Source of the DNA: Candidimonas sp.
Lineage (GTDB): Bacteria; Pseudomonadota; Gammaproteobacteria; Burkholderiales; Burkholderiaceae_B
NCBI GenBank assembly: GCA_004297945.1
Contig: SCRC01000119.1
Coordinates: forward strand, 1 to 33,681
Length of the DNA stretch: 33,681 nt
Direction: 5' to 3'
Shown: piece after piece, positions 1 to 8,013 of the stretch
Position numbering within the stretch: position 1 is the stretch's first letter
How the letters are laid out: every line of letters begins with the position of its first letter
Program-made: the position numbers and the translations under genes
Notes under the pieces: generated by a model
The model's input: the letters and a program-made list of their open reading frames with translations, nothing else
What the model was told of the DNA's origin: nothing
Database searches by the model: none

Positions 1-136
1 GCACCCCATTTAAGGGCCCTCTCACCACGCGCTTTTAGGGGTTAACCCTGACCTGCCCGCCGCGAAAGAACCGAACTATAGCACGCCTTCTTTACCCTGC
101 GCAAATCAACCTTAAAAACCTTCGCCTACTCGACAC

Positions 137-163
137 ATGGCAGCCACAAGGGCTGCCCCTACA
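137..163 (+). repeat. Dispersed palindromic repeat, copy 1
   Basis: The core GGCAGCC-ACAAG-GGCTGCC lies at 139-157. It forms a 7-bp perfect stem with a 5-base loop, preceded by AT and followed by CCTACA. It is the same family as the copies at 195, 242, 20702, 20767 and 30696, all between genes. The size and structure resemble REP elements, but no associated transposase gene (RAYT) is in the window. Confidence 0.85.
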
Positions 164-194
164 GTAGGCCGCTACGGGGGTCCGTCGAGATCGC

Positions 195-215
195 ATGGCA
201 GCCACAAGGGCTGCC
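195..215 (+). repeat. Dispersed palindromic repeat, copy 2
   Basis: The core GGCAGCC-ACAAG-GGCTGCC is at 197-215, preceded by AT. Together with the inverted copy at 247-267 it forms a perfect 21-bp inverted repeat separated by 31 bases, a head-to-head pairing typical of REP doublets. The usual GCTACA tail is absent here; ACCACC follows instead. Confidence 0.85.
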
Positions 216-241
216 ACCACCAATACGTGCCCGCCGCCCAG

Positions 242-267
242 GTAGCGGCAGCCCTTGTGGCTGCCAT
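242..267 (-). repeat. Dispersed palindromic repeat, copy 3 (inverted)
   Basis: GTAGC precedes GGCAGCC-CTTGT-GGCTGCC (247-265), followed by AT. This is the reverse orientation of copies 1 and 2. Copies 2 and 3 could fold into one long hairpin. It lies about 110 bases upstream of the rng start codon, so it could affect rng transcription or mark the end of an upstream transcript. Confidence 0.85.
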
Positions 268-375
268 CTATTTACATCAAACCAAGACGGTATTCACAAC
301 GTATTCCGCCTGCGTTTTACGTCAGCCCGGTATTGGCCTCAGAATAGAGTCTTTGCGACTCAAAGCGGCCCTTTC

Positions 376-1839
376 ATGTCTGAAGATATTCTCATCAACG
401 TCACGCCTTTCGAAACCCGGGTAGCACTGATTGAACAGGGCTCCGTGCAGGAACTGCATATGGAACGCCATATTCAGAGGGGTCACGTGGGCAACGTGTA
501 TTTAGGCAAAGTGGTGCGCGTGCTGCCTGGGATGCAAAGCGCTTTTGTCGATATAGGGCTGGAGCGAGCGGCTTTTATACACGTGGCCGACCTGCGCCAA
601 AACCGCCAGGAACGCAATAATGGAGGCACGCTCACTGCCATCGAAAAGCTGCTGTTCGAAGGGCAGTCGCTGATGGTGCAGGTCATTAAAGACCCATTGG
701 GTACCAAAGGGGCGCGCCTATCCACCCAGATCAGCATCGCTGGGCGCATGCTGGTTTACTTGCCTTATGATCCGCACCTGGGCATTTCGCAAAAAATCGA
801 ATCGGAGGAGGAGCGCAACGCTTTGCGCGAACGGGTTCTGGGCTTGCAAGCCGAGGATGAAACAGGTGGATTTATCGTACGCACTCAGGCCAGCGACGCC
901 TCGGACGATGAATTACGTACCGACCAATCTTATCTGCGCACGCTGTGGACGCGCATACAAACGCTCGCAAAAACACAACCCACGCCTTCGGTTTTACACA
1001 CGGATCTGACGCTCACGCAACGCGTACTGCGCGATATGGTGACCCCTGGCACTGGCGTCATCCAGGTGGACTCGCGCACCACTACCCAACAACTGCTGGA
1101 GTGGGCAAAGATTTACACCCCCTCTGTTCTGGAACGCATCAGGCATTACAGCGGCGAGCGGCCATTGTTCGACACCGCCAATGTCGACGATGAAATCGCT
1201 CGCGCGCTTTCGCGCCGCGTTGATCTGAAGTCGGGCGGCTACATCATCATTGATCAAACCGAAGCGTTAACAACGGTTGACGTGAACACCGGCGGTTTCG
1301 TGGGCGGCCGCAACTTTGGCGACACCATCTTCAAAACCAATCTGGAAGCAGCACTGGCGATTGCCCGCCAACTGCGTCTGCGCAACCTCGGGGGAATCAT
1401 CATTATCGATTTCATCGACATGGAAGATCCGGAGCACCGCAATGCGGTGCTGACCGAACTTCATAAAGCGCTAGCCAAGGATCGCACCCGCATGACAGTG
1501 AGCGGCTTTAGCCAACTTGGCCTGGTCGAGATGACTCGCAAACGCACGCGCGATTCGCTCGCGCACCAGTTATGCGAGCCCTGCCCCACTTGCCAGTCTC
1601 GCGGCCATGTTAAAACCGCACGCACGCTGTGCTACGAAATACTGCGCGAAATACTGCGAGAATCACGGCAGTTCAATCCCAAGGAATTCCGGATCCTGGC
1701 ATCGCAAGCCATAGTCGATCTGTTCCTGGAAGAGGAAAGCCCACACCTGGCCATGCTGGGCGACTTCATAGGCAAACCGATTTCACTCGAAGTGGAGCGC
1801 GTTTATTCGCAGGAACAATACGACATTGTGCTGATGTAG
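376..1839 (+). CDS. rng: Ribonuclease G
   Basis: Endoribonuclease of the RNase E/G family. In other bacteria it matures the 5' end of 16S rRNA and cuts some mRNAs in the cytoplasm. At 487 residues it matches the length of RNase G and lacks the long C-terminal degradosome scaffold of RNase E. An S1-type RNA-binding domain covers about residues 38-125. The catalytic metal-binding aspartates appear as D302 (TTVDVNTGG) and D345 (IIIIDFIDM), at almost the same numbering as in E. coli RNase E. The zinc-link motif CPTC is at 403-406. The ATG start gives the family-typical N terminus MSEDILINVTPFETRVA, although no strong ribosome binding site precedes it. The gene ends 14 bases before the stop of the convergent lipoprotein gene. 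Confidence 0.96.
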   Translation: MSEDILINVTPFETRVALIEQGSVQELHMERHIQRGHVGNVYLGKVVRVLPGMQSAFVDIGLERAAFIHVADLRQNRQERNNGGTLTAIEKLLFEGQSLMVQVIKDPLGTKGARLSTQISIAGRMLVYLPYDPHLGISQKIESEEERNALRERVLGLQAEDETGGFIVRTQASDASDDELRTDQSYLRTLWTRIQTLAKTQPTPSVLHTDLTLTQRVLRDMVTPGTGVIQVDSRTTTQQLLEWAKIYTPSVLERIRHYSGERPLFDTANVDDEIARALSRRVDLKSGGYIIIDQTEALTTVDVNTGGFVGGRNFGDTIFKTNLEAALAIARQLRLRNLGGIIIIDFIDMEDPEHRNAVLTELHKALAKDRTRMTVSGFSQLGLVEMTRKRTRDSLAHQLCEPCPTCQSRGHVKTARTLCYEILREILRESRQFNPKEFRILASQAIVDLFLEEESPHLAMLGDFIGKPISLEVERVYSQEQYDIVLM

Positions 1840-1853
1840 TTTTTATCCAATGA

Positions 1854-2252
1854 TTATTTAACGCAGACGTTAGGGCGAATCATGGCGTTGAACATTTTTT
1901 GAATTTGCGCGCCGGTTCCCGCATGATAGCTATAGACGTGCGCTCGCACTGGACTATCTTGCATCAGTGTCAGATCGATCACTATGGTGTCTCGCCAATC
2001 CAGGGGAGGCTTTTGGCTGCTGACGATGGCATAGCTGGCGTTACGAGGGCTGGCAGTAAACGTAATGTCGCCGCCGCAGGCAGCCTGATGCTTGAACAGG
2101 GCCATTTGTATCGGCGCAAAACTGGTAAAGGGTACGCTGCGTTCGGTGCGAAAATAAGCCCGCGTGCGCAAATCGTTAAGGCGCAAACCCGATTGCGGCG
2201 CAGCGCACCCGGCCAGCACCATTACCGCTGCCAGCACTATCAATTTCTTCAT
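1854..2252 (-). CDS. Small putative lipoprotein, function unknown
   Basis: I do not recognise the family. The ATG at 2252 gives 132 residues beginning with a classic lipoprotein signal: MKK, a hydrophobic run, then the lipobox LAGC with the acylated cysteine at residue 16. The mature protein should be anchored to the outer or inner membrane. Two further cysteines (in the QAACGGD segment and four residues from the C terminus) could form a disulfide. An upstream GTG at 2276 would add eight residues before the signal; the ATG is preferred because it gives a normal signal peptide and a GAGG element precedes it. It lies downstream of msbA on the same strand, separated by a variant copy of the dispersed repeat, so any link to lipid A export is only positional. 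Confidence 0.75.
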   Translation of the reverse strand: MKKLIVLAAVMVLAGCAAPQSGLRLNDLRTRAYFRTERSVPFTSFAPIQMALFKHQAACGGDITFTASPRNASYAIVSSQKPPLDWRDTIVIDLTLMQDSPVRAHVYSYHAGTGAQIQKMFNAMIRPNVCVK

Positions 2253-2310
2253 CTTCAACTGCCTCATATGTGGCACTAATAATTTAAACAGGGTACAGGT
2301 TATTGCGTAA

Positions 2311-2337
2311 ATGGCACCTACATGGGGTGCCGCTACA
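2311..2337 (+). repeat. Variant dispersed repeat with compensatory stem change
   Basis: AT, then GGCACCT-ACATG-GGGTGCC (2313-2331), then GCTACA. It aligns without gaps to the standard repeat. Stem position 5 changes G to C and its partner, position 15, changes C to G, so pairing is kept. Position 7 changes C to T, giving a G-T wobble. One loop base also differs. It lies between msbA and the lipoprotein gene. Confidence 0.75.
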
Positions 2338-2354
2338 TGCGCGACCGCCTGGAA

Positions 2355-4139
2355 TCAAACATCGTCTCGAAACTGCATGCGATAAAGCGAGGCATACAAA
2401 CCATCCATGGCCAGCAGATCTTCATGGCGGCCCTGCTCCACAATTTTCCCGCCATCGAGCACCACAATTTTGTCGGCCTTTTGAACCGTCGATAATCGAT
2501 GCGCAATCACCAACGTGGACCGCCCCGCCATCAGCCGCTCAAGCGAGGCCTGAACCTGCCGCTCGGATTCATTATCGAGCGCCGAAGTGGCCTCATCCAG
2601 TATCAGTATGGGCGCGTTCTTGATCAGGGCGCGCGCAATCGCCAAACGCTGCCGCTGGCCGCCGGAGAGATTGCCACCATTCTCGCCCACCGTGGCATCC
2701 AGGCCGGACGGAAGGCTCTGAACGAAAGCGCGCAAATTGGCGGCGTCAATTGCTGCGTCTATCTCGGCGCGGCTAGCGTCGTGCAAGGCGCCATAGTTTA
2801 CATTTTCGCCGATTGTCCCTTCAAACAAAACCACATCCTGGCTCACCAGCGACAGTTGCTGGCGCAGGCTGCGCAAGGCAATCTCGTTGATCGGTTGGCC
2901 ATCAATAAGCACCACGCCCTGGGTGGGGCGGACGAAACGCGGCAGCATATTGACCAACGTGGTTTTACCGCTGCCCGAACGCCCCACCAGCGCCACCGTT
3001 TGGCCTGGCTCGACAACAAACGAAACATTTGACACCGTATCGACCGACGCGTCGGCAAAACGGTGGCTGATATTCCTGAACTCCACGCGACCTTTGATGG
3101 GAGATTGAAACACCTGCGCGCCAGTATCCTCTTCGGGCTTGTGATCAACCAAAGTAAACACGCTTTCAGCCGATACCAGCATGCGCTGCATGCGGCCAGC
3201 GGTGTTGGTCATACGGCGCACAGGGTCGAAGATCTGGCCCAGTGCCGCCATAAACGCGGCGAAACTGCCTACCGTCAAACTGTGATGATTCGCCTGATAA
3301 AGGGCAACAGCGATGACCGCAGCCACCGACAGCGCAATTGAAAACTGAGCCAAAGGCGACATGGCCGCCTGCGCCGTCGCGGTTCGCATGGCAAATCGTC
3401 GCAAACGCCCGTTAACGTACTGAAACCGGCTGGCCTCGTGTGCGTAGCCATCAAACAATTTAATTACACGCTGGCCATCGATGCCTTCGCCCACCACACG
3501 CGTGAGTTCGGCGTTCATATTGACTGTGTCACGATTTATATTGCGCAGGCGCTTGATGAACAAACGCGCAACAAGCGTGGAAATCGGCAGCATCACCACC
3601 ACAATCAGCGTCAGTTGCCACGACATGTAAACAAGCACGCACAGCAAGGCAATGATGACCAAGGTTTCGCGCACCACCACTGTAACGACTTCGGTAGCCA
3701 TTGCCGTGACGTTGCCTGCGTCAATCGTGAAGCGGTTCAATAAACGCCCCGTATCGCCACGCTTGAAATCCTCGTCGGGCAAACCCAGCAGACGTTCGAA
3801 CATTTCACGGCGCAGGCCCAACAGCATGTTGTTGGCAATCCAGGCCAGCAGGTAGTCGCTGCCAAAACTGAATACGCCACGCAGGAACACCAGCCCTATG
3901 ACGGCCAGCGGAATTGACCATATGTACGAAGGCTTCGCCCCAGAAAAGCCTTGATCAAGCAGGGGCTTCATAATGACGGCCAGCGTGGGCTGCGTGGCAG
4001 CCGACAAGGCCAGCAATACCGCCGATAGCACCACCACTTTCCAGTATGGACCCAGGCGAGTATAGATACGTCGCCATATGTCAAATTTGACAGGCGCGGA
4101 ATCCGGGGAAGACGGAGGTGGGCTTGAATTCAAAAACAA
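2355..4139 (-). CDS. msbA: Lipid A export ABC transporter MsbA
   Basis: Inner-membrane ABC exporter (half-transporter acting as a homodimer) that flips core-lipid A from the inner to the outer leaflet. The 594 residues have a six-helix membrane domain over about residues 35-320, then an ATPase domain. Walker A GRSGSGKTT is at 386-394, the signature LSGGQ at 491-495, Walker B ILILDE at 511-516 and the switch histidine H547 in IAHRLS. The start used is a TTG at 4139: an in-frame stop lies six codons upstream and no ATG occurs before residue 57, inside the first helix region. A good sigma70-like promoter lies upstream. The adjacent divergent heptosyltransferase gene supports a role in LPS rather than drug export, although the sequence alone cannot exclude another lipid substrate. 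Confidence 0.92.
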   Translation of the reverse strand: MFLNSSPPPSSPDSAPVKFDIWRRIYTRLGPYWKVVVLSAVLLALSAATQPTLAVIMKPLLDQGFSGAKPSYIWSIPLAVIGLVFLRGVFSFGSDYLLAWIANNMLLGLRREMFERLLGLPDEDFKRGDTGRLLNRFTIDAGNVTAMATEVVTVVVRETLVIIALLCVLVYMSWQLTLIVVVMLPISTLVARLFIKRLRNINRDTVNMNAELTRVVGEGIDGQRVIKLFDGYAHEASRFQYVNGRLRRFAMRTATAQAAMSPLAQFSIALSVAAVIAVALYQANHHSLTVGSFAAFMAALGQIFDPVRRMTNTAGRMQRMLVSAESVFTLVDHKPEEDTGAQVFQSPIKGRVEFRNISHRFADASVDTVSNVSFVVEPGQTVALVGRSGSGKTTLVNMLPRFVRPTQGVVLIDGQPINEIALRSLRQQLSLVSQDVVLFEGTIGENVNYGALHDASRAEIDAAIDAANLRAFVQSLPSGLDATVGENGGNLSGGQRQRLAIARALIKNAPILILDEATSALDNESERQVQASLERLMAGRSTLVIAHRLSTVQKADKIVVLDGGKIVEQGRHEDLLAMDGLYASLYRMQFRDDV

Positions 4140-4194
4140 CTCGCTTTTTTTGCGCTAAAGAAGAACTTATTTTAACGTTCTGGAAAATCCGTTG

Positions 4195-4223
4195 ATAATA
4201 CGGGATGGCCTGGACAGTTCCAA
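4195..4223 (-). promoter_or_regulatory. Putative sigma70 promoter of msbA
   Basis: Read on the minus strand, a -35 element TTGGAA (4 of 6 to consensus) is followed by exactly 17 bases and a -10 element TATTAT (5 of 6). Transcription would start near 4187, giving a leader of roughly 50 bases before the TTG start of msbA. Found by eye; no expression data. Confidence 0.5.
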
Positions 4224-4299
4224 CCTGCACGGGCCAGGCATGCTCAGTCCGGGCGTCGGCCATCATACCGCTCTTGTAAATAATCATCGTAAAGAATTA

Positions 4300-5271
4300 A
4301 TGCCTACGTTATCCGCCATTTACATCCGGCTTCCCAATTGGATTGGGGATGTATGCATGAGCCTGCCCAGCCTGCAAACGGTGCTGAACACACAAATACC
4401 GGTTGTCGTGTGCGCACGACCCTGGGCGCGCGAGCTGCTTGCCGGATACGATTTGTCAGGCTTTGTGGAGATGAAAGGCCGCTGGAGAGAAGACCGTGCC
4501 GCCGTCCATGCGTACAGAAAAAAGACGCAGCACGTACACGCCCGGGGGCTATTATTGCCTGACTCGCTCTCAAGTGCCATGGTGTTCAAGTTCGCCGGCC
4601 TGCCCAGCGCCGGGCACAGGGACGATGGACGCAGCCTGCTCCTGCGTTGGCCCATAAGCAAACCGGCAATATCCTTGCACACCGTGCAATCGTGGCACCG
4701 TCTCACCTCCCAGGCGCTAAAGCGCTGGAACCTGCCCGTAGAACCCTCGCATCCTCCTGCGCAACTGGGCTTGCCGCTGGTCAGCAAACAATGGTTCCGG
4801 GGCAGGCAAACCTTGCAAGCAGCAGGCTTGGCGCCGGGCCAATTCATTTTGATCGCGCCCACGGCTACTGGCCTGCATCATGGCAAGGCTAAAGTATGGC
4901 CGCATTTCGAAGCGTTGACACAAGCGCTCCAAAACAAGGGATACACCGTCGCCATGTGTCCGCCTTCCGCCGAAGCCGACGCGGCGCGACGCAACGCACC
5001 CAGCGCCCTGTGCCTGCCAGCGCTTGATCTGGCTGCGTTTGCTACACTCGCTCAACTGGCTTCATTAGTCATATGCAATGATTCAGGCGTTTCACACCTT
5101 GCAGCGGCGGCGAACGCCAGGCAGCTCACCCTGTTTGGTGTCACCGACAGCGTACGGACAGGCCCATGGTCGCGCAATGCCATCTGCCTTGGTTCGTCGC
5201 AGCAGTGGCCCACGTTGGATGAAGTCCAAAACCAGACCTTCACTCTTTTGCACGCCGAACCCGGCGCATAA
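4300..5271 (+). CDS. GT9 LPS heptosyltransferase (WaaF-like)
   Basis: Family 9 glycosyltransferase expected to add a heptose from ADP-heptose to the LPS inner core at the cytoplasmic face of the inner membrane. The ATG at 4300 gives 323 residues starting MPTLSAIYIRLPNWIGD, matching the usual N terminus (RxPNWIGD, then a run like MSLPSL). A longer in-frame extension to 4192 is not family-like and overlaps the msbA promoter. The C-terminal half carries VICNDSGVSHLAAA, the counterpart of the conserved nucleotide-sugar site NDTG-x-x-HxAAA. It is slightly shorter than typical WaaF or WaaC, so which heptose it adds is uncertain. It is divergent from msbA and ends two bases before the next gene. Confidence 0.85.
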   Translation: MPTLSAIYIRLPNWIGDVCMSLPSLQTVLNTQIPVVVCARPWARELLAGYDLSGFVEMKGRWREDRAAVHAYRKKTQHVHARGLLLPDSLSSAMVFKFAGLPSAGHRDDGRSLLLRWPISKPAISLHTVQSWHRLTSQALKRWNLPVEPSHPPAQLGLPLVSKQWFRGRQTLQAAGLAPGQFILIAPTATGLHHGKAKVWPHFEALTQALQNKGYTVAMCPPSAEADAARRNAPSALCLPALDLAAFATLAQLASLVICNDSGVSHLAAAANARQLTLFGVTDSVRTGPWSRNAICLGSSQQWPTLDEVQNQTFTLLHAEPGA

Positions 5272-5273
5272 CA

Positions 5274-6032
5274 ATGTCGAGTTTTTTTACGAACCTCGTG
5301 ATTCCCGTTAATCTGTGCGTTGTGCTGCTGATCGTTGCCCTGATGCTGTACATAGCCCAGCGCCGTAAAGCCGCGTTTCTCATAGCAGCCAGCGGCGTGT
5401 GCTGGGTGATGTTCTGGTCGCTGCCGGCCTCCTCCCTGTGGGCTGGCGGACGCCTGGAACAGCTATATCCACAGGAATTGCCCGCCCAGCTTCCCACTGC
5501 CGATGCAATTGTGGTCCTGGGCGGCAACACCGCCAACAACCGCACAAACTGGTTTGAGCCCTACGATAAAAACACGGCAGCTCCGCGTGTCGACACCGCA
5601 GCCCTGCTCTATAAGGCGAATCGAGCGCCTATCATCATCTTGTCGGGCGCCGCACTCGAAGGCAAAACGAGCGAAGCGCAAGTCATGGCCCGAGCGCTCG
5701 AGCAGCAAGACATCCCCGGCCAGGCGCTGGTGCTGGAAATGCGAAGCCGAAATACACATGAAAACGGGCTGTACACCGCCGACGAACTGAAAGCGCGCCA
5801 CCTGCACCGCGTTCTGCTCGTCACCTCGGCGCTGCATATGCCGCGAGCCATGGCCGTTTTCAAAAAACAAGGCATTATGGCCATCGCGGCCCCCGCAGCG
5901 CCGCAAATCGTAGTTCCGGGCAACCCAGACTTTTCATTCTGGCTGCCCAATATGCGAGCGCTTGACGCGAGCCGTTCGATCGTCAAAGAGTATGTCGGCT
6001 TGCTCGCCTACTGGGTCAGGGGCTGGATTTAA
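5274..6032 (+). CDS. YdcF/ElyC-family (DUF218) envelope protein
   Basis: A 252-residue membrane protein with two hydrophobic segments near the N terminus (about residues 8-28 and 34-52), followed by a DUF218 domain. The domain starts with the family hallmark DAIVVLGGN (77-85). Members include SanA, ElyC and YdcF; in E. coli, ElyC affects use of the undecaprenyl lipid carrier and SanA affects envelope permeability, while the biochemical activity of most members is unknown. The gene begins two bases after the heptosyltransferase stop, so the pair is probably co-transcribed, consistent with an envelope role. Its last 17 bases overlap the end of the convergent glycosyltransferase gene. Confidence 0.85.
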   Translation: MSSFFTNLVIPVNLCVVLLIVALMLYIAQRRKAAFLIAASGVCWVMFWSLPASSLWAGGRLEQLYPQELPAQLPTADAIVVLGGNTANNRTNWFEPYDKNTAAPRVDTAALLYKANRAPIIILSGAALEGKTSEAQVMARALEQQDIPGQALVLEMRSRNTHENGLYTADELKARHLHRVLLVTSALHMPRAMAVFKKQGIMAIAAPAAPQIVVPGNPDFSFWLPNMRALDASRSIVKEYVGLLAYWVRGWI

Positions 6033-7173
6033 CTTGCACACGCTCGGCCAGCACCTCGTCATAAAGCTCCAGATAGCGCCGCGCCACGTCGACCCAGCTG
6101 TGGCGATCGACCACTCGATAACCTCCCTGTATCAGGGCTGCCCGCAACACCGGATCATCGCCAAGTTGGGCGATAAACCCGGCCAGTTGCGCAGCGTCCT
6201 CCGGATGCAATAACACCAGTGCTTCATGGCCAGGCTCCACATATTGCGCAAAACCGCAAAACGGGGCTGGACTGAGAATGACAGGCAACCCAAACGACAT
6301 GGCTTCCAGCGGTGCCATGCCAAAGCTATCATTCAGCGTGGGGTGCACATAAAGATCAGCCACGGTGTAATAGCGCTCGACCTCGGATGTCGTGTCGATC
6401 AGCCGCACCCGATCCGACAGCGCCGCATCGTTGATCTTGCGCAAAAAATCTTGCGCGAGAGACCGGCCTCCCACCACCAACAATTTGTAGTGCGGCGGCA
6501 ATAACGCCAGGGCCTTCAAAATCGTGGGCAACCCCTTGCGCAACGGATTGCGAGCCACCAGCAAACAAACCCGATCGCGATCCGACCACCCTAGCTCCCG
6601 ACGAACTTGCGTCCGGGCATCCGCCGCAACGGGCCTGGGCCGCTTCACCCCCGGGGCAATCACGGGACATATCAACGAGTCGCCATAGGCCTGCCGCAAC
6701 TGTTCAGCGATCAGGCCCGATACGGCCACGACACGGTGGGCAGGCCGATTTGCCACCCGTCGCCGCTCCAGACTCAAATAGGTTTGCACACGCAGGCTGA
6801 CCCGCGATAGAGCACGTTTTAGAAAAGGTAATTGGCGTACGTGCCAGTTGTACCGGACCGGCGTCACATGGATGACTTCAATATCGCCGCACCAGCCGTT
6901 CATATGCGAATGGACGATATCGAATCCGTGCCGCGTATGCTGTCTTGCCCGCCACGCAAACAGACCTACCCGTATCCAGCCAGGCCAGCGGCTCCAGACC
7001 CGCAGTGACACAAAAGGCAATTGCAGATCGCAGCCCCGATCGTATTCGCGCGCGAATACGGTGATGTCGTGATCGCGTGCCAATTCTCGCGCCAGCGCGA
7101 CCCCATAGGCCTCGGCGCCACCAAACCGGCTGCCAAACCGGTCAAGAACCAACGCTATTTTTAACCTGTGCAT
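6016..7173 (-). CDS. GT4-family glycosyltransferase, LPS core (WaaG-like)
   Basis: A 385-residue GT-B fold retaining glycosyltransferase, expected to add a sugar to the LPS core in the cytoplasm. The N-terminal acceptor domain starts with LKIALVLDRFGSRFGGAEAY, a glycine-rich loop typical of WaaG-type enzymes. The donor domain carries DSFGMAPLE (282-290), the D-x7-E form of the EX7E motif, followed by AMSFGLPVI. The start ATG gives a clean family-type N terminus. It is the last gene of the minus-strand cluster after dnaE, six bases after the upstream deacetylase. Sugar and linkage cannot be read from sequence. Confidence 0.88.
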   Translation of the reverse strand: MHRLKIALVLDRFGSRFGGAEAYGVALARELARDHDITVFAREYDRGCDLQLPFVSLRVWSRWPGWIRVGLFAWRARQHTRHGFDIVHSHMNGWCGDIEVIHVTPVRYNWHVRQLPFLKRALSRVSLRVQTYLSLERRRVANRPAHRVVAVSGLIAEQLRQAYGDSLICPVIAPGVKRPRPVAADARTQVRRELGWSDRDRVCLLVARNPLRKGLPTILKALALLPPHYKLLVVGGRSLAQDFLRKINDAALSDRVRLIDTTSEVERYYTVADLYVHPTLNDSFGMAPLEAMSFGLPVILSPAPFCGFAQYVEPGHEALVLLHPEDAAQLAGFIAQLGDDPVLRAALIQGGYRVVDRHSWVDVARRYLELYDEVLAERVQVKSSP

Positions 7174-7179
7174 GAGGCC

Positions 7180-7902
7180 TTAATCTGTCCGGCGCCTGTC
7201 TTCCAGGCGGGTCAGGCATTTTTGCATAAAACGCAAAATGTGCGTTGACCGGGAGACCGGCACGCGCGGAAGGCCATACAAATCATCGGAATGCCGGGCC
7301 AGGCCGCGAACGGTGGTGGTGGCATTGTGATATCCGGCACGTTGCACCATGGCCCGAATTTCGGGGGTCTCATTGCCATAGGGATAACAAAAAGCGGCAA
7401 CCGGGGCGCCCAGAGCCTGTTCGAGCTCGTACTTGGCCTGCACAATCTGGTATTGGGCCAGTTCAGGCGACAATTCGGACAGATGGACATGATCCAGCGT
7501 ATGGCAGCCAACTTCGTGCCCCGCCTGACTCCAGGCGCGCATTTCATCGGCCGACATCAGGGCTGACGGGGCGATACCTTTTTGCGCGTCCCATATATTG
7601 CTGCCATCGAGCTGGCGAGCTACAAAATAATTGGTCGCGGTAAACCGCAACTCGTCCAATACCGGCATGGCATTTTGGTAAACATTGCGATAGCCATCAT
7701 CAAATGTAATGCCAAATACCTTGCCCTGCCGTTCACCTTTCAAATAGGGCATCAGATCGCGCATCGCCAGGCCGCTATAGCCCATTCGCCGCATCCAGAC
7801 CATCTGTCGCCTGAAATTCGACGGATGAACCGTCAAGGCGCGGTAAGGCGAGCCTTTGGGCGCCGGTTGGCCAATTTGGTGGTACATCAGAATTGGGATC
7901 AT
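7180..7902 (-). CDS. Polysaccharide deacetylase (NodB domain), first of two
   Basis: NodB-type carbohydrate esterase (CE4) that should remove N-acetyl groups from an amino sugar using a divalent metal. The ATG at 7902 gives 241 residues and the normal start MIPILMYHQIG; a longer frame to 8007 adds residues unlike the family. The TFDDG motif is at 66-70 (catalytic D68, metal ligand D69) and the metal histidines are H134 and H138 (HTLDH). No signal peptide is obvious, so it probably acts in the cytoplasm on a core sugar or precursor. It sits between two glycosyltransferase genes. A second deacetylase with different flanking sequence is two genes upstream. Confidence 0.87.
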   Translation of the reverse strand: MIPILMYHQIGQPAPKGSPYRALTVHPSNFRRQMVWMRRMGYSGLAMRDLMPYLKGERQGKVFGITFDDGYRNVYQNAMPVLDELRFTATNYFVARQLDGSNIWDAQKGIAPSALMSADEMRAWSQAGHEVGCHTLDHVHLSELSPELAQYQIVQAKYELEQALGAPVAAFCYPYGNETPEIRAMVQRAGYHNATTTVRGLARHSDDLYGLPRVPVSRSTHILRFMQKCLTRLEDRRRTD

Positions 7903-8013
7903 GCCGAGATTATATATAGAGTGTGGTGGATGTTGACCGCATGGCGCCCACAAGAGTGGCGCTGCAAGGGTGGTGAAACGTGGCGCGACAAAAGCCTTGA
8001 CGGCCAAGGCTGC

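Larger units (their letters stand above)
1..375. other. Non-coding leader upstream of rng
   Basis: No convincing gene is seen in these 375 bases. One short open frame crosses the repeats here and runs into rng in another frame; its peptide looks like translated repeat and is rejected. The stretch holds three copies of the dispersed palindromic repeat (listed separately). Just before rng there is a small hairpin, GAGTC-TTTGC-GACTC, at 347-361. No convincing sigma70 promoter or strong ribosome binding site was found. Positions 1-136 show nothing recognisable. Confidence 0.6.

Noticed and set aside
137..267. CRISPR array
   Set aside because: Three repeats only, in mixed orientation, with unequal spacers and no cas genes.
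137..424. Open frame across the first repeats into rng
   Set aside because: It encodes translated repeat sequence and overlaps the rng start in another frame.
7939..7964. Possible degenerate repeat copy (ATGGCGCCCACAAGAGTGG...) between a deacetylase and the GT2 gene
   Set aside because: It keeps ATGGC and CACAAG but needs gaps to align and the stem is poor; could be chance.
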